A DNA stretch of 41,301 bases, taken from the NCBI GenBank assembly GCA_002633005.1, contig NMRA01000500.1, positions 267,248-308,548 of the forward strand. The letters are read 5' to 3'. The notes beneath the pieces are model-generated. The model searched no databases, was not told the DNA's origin, and saw only the letters and a list, made by a program, of their open reading frames with translations. Every line of letters begins with the position of its first letter. Position 1 is the stretch's first letter. The DNA is from Phoronis australis (Eukaryota; Phoronida; Phoronidae). The translations under genes were made by a program, and so were the position numbers. Shown in pieces: positions 41,085-41,301 of the stretch.

Positions 41085-41301
41085 TCCTTAGTAGTTTTCC
41101 CTCTTTTGAAAAAGTGTGGAAGTCAGGGATATACCCAGGCTTTTAGTCTTGAAAAACCCTGCTCGCCAGCTGGGCGAGTGCCGGAGCCAGAAAATCTACT
41201 CGCCAAGCCCGAAGTTCGGTCACCCGGCCGTTGGCGCCAGTCACCACAAACTTGCTGCTAATTTAAATAAAAATCATCGTTTCGTGCACTGATGTCACCA
41301 T
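41085..41301. other. Window edge; small GCTCGCC/GGCGAG hairpin
   Basis: CTCGCC-AGCT-GGGCGAG at about 41162-41177 forms a short hairpin, and another CTCGCC follows near 41201. It may be the edge of a repeat; no gene was seen. Confidence 0.3.

Overview
The window looks like nuclear DNA from an intron-rich animal, probably an aquatic invertebrate. It is AT-rich and gene-poor, full of short dispersed repeats, and its exons are small (61-126 nt) with GT...AG introns. There are no bacterial features: no operons, Shine-Dalgarno sites or CRISPR. One 16-N assembly gap lies at 25889-25904 between a G run and a C run. The species cannot be named from sequence alone.

The best-supported gene is a split Rab-type small GTPase on the minus strand. 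Six exons (18521 down to 12430) were rebuilt by hand. They carry the P-loop, the switch I threonine, a DTGGHE switch II, NKTD and ETSIK, with consistent splice phases. About 180 residues are recovered; the first and last exons were not found. A second copy lies about 20 kb away (39429 down to 31486), with four exons of exactly the same lengths (61, 78, 96, 126 nt) and about 84/120 identical residues. It belongs to a diverged segmental duplication (about 10.4-17.3 kb against 29.9-40.5 kb). Homology stops at about 40479, inside the intron between the second and third recovered exons, so the P-loop and switch I exons of copy 2 are not in the window. Two short candidate exons of another type (41084-41055, 40963-40895) lie there instead.

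Between the last two recovered exons of copy 2, about 5.1 kb is present that copy 1 lacks. It holds the only long ORF of the window: 859 codons on the minus strand (35977-33398), with a hydrophobic N-terminal segment, a long acidic Ser/Thr-rich middle with diverged internal repeats, a basic/Cys-rich C-terminus, and an AATAAA about 150 bp past the stop. I recognise no family.

The rest is mainly mobile DNA: a truncated LTR at the left edge; a complete solo LTR (24194-24938) with a 5-bp target duplication, TATA box, polyadenylation signal and perfect heat-shock-element-like motifs; a 1.5-kb TIR element (6843-8351); two MITE insertions dated by an empty site in the other duplicate; a three-unit CATGGGC-ended array; a large inverted repeat (27211-28336) next to a tRNA-like sequence; an 11-unit 20-bp minisatellite; and several other dispersed families.
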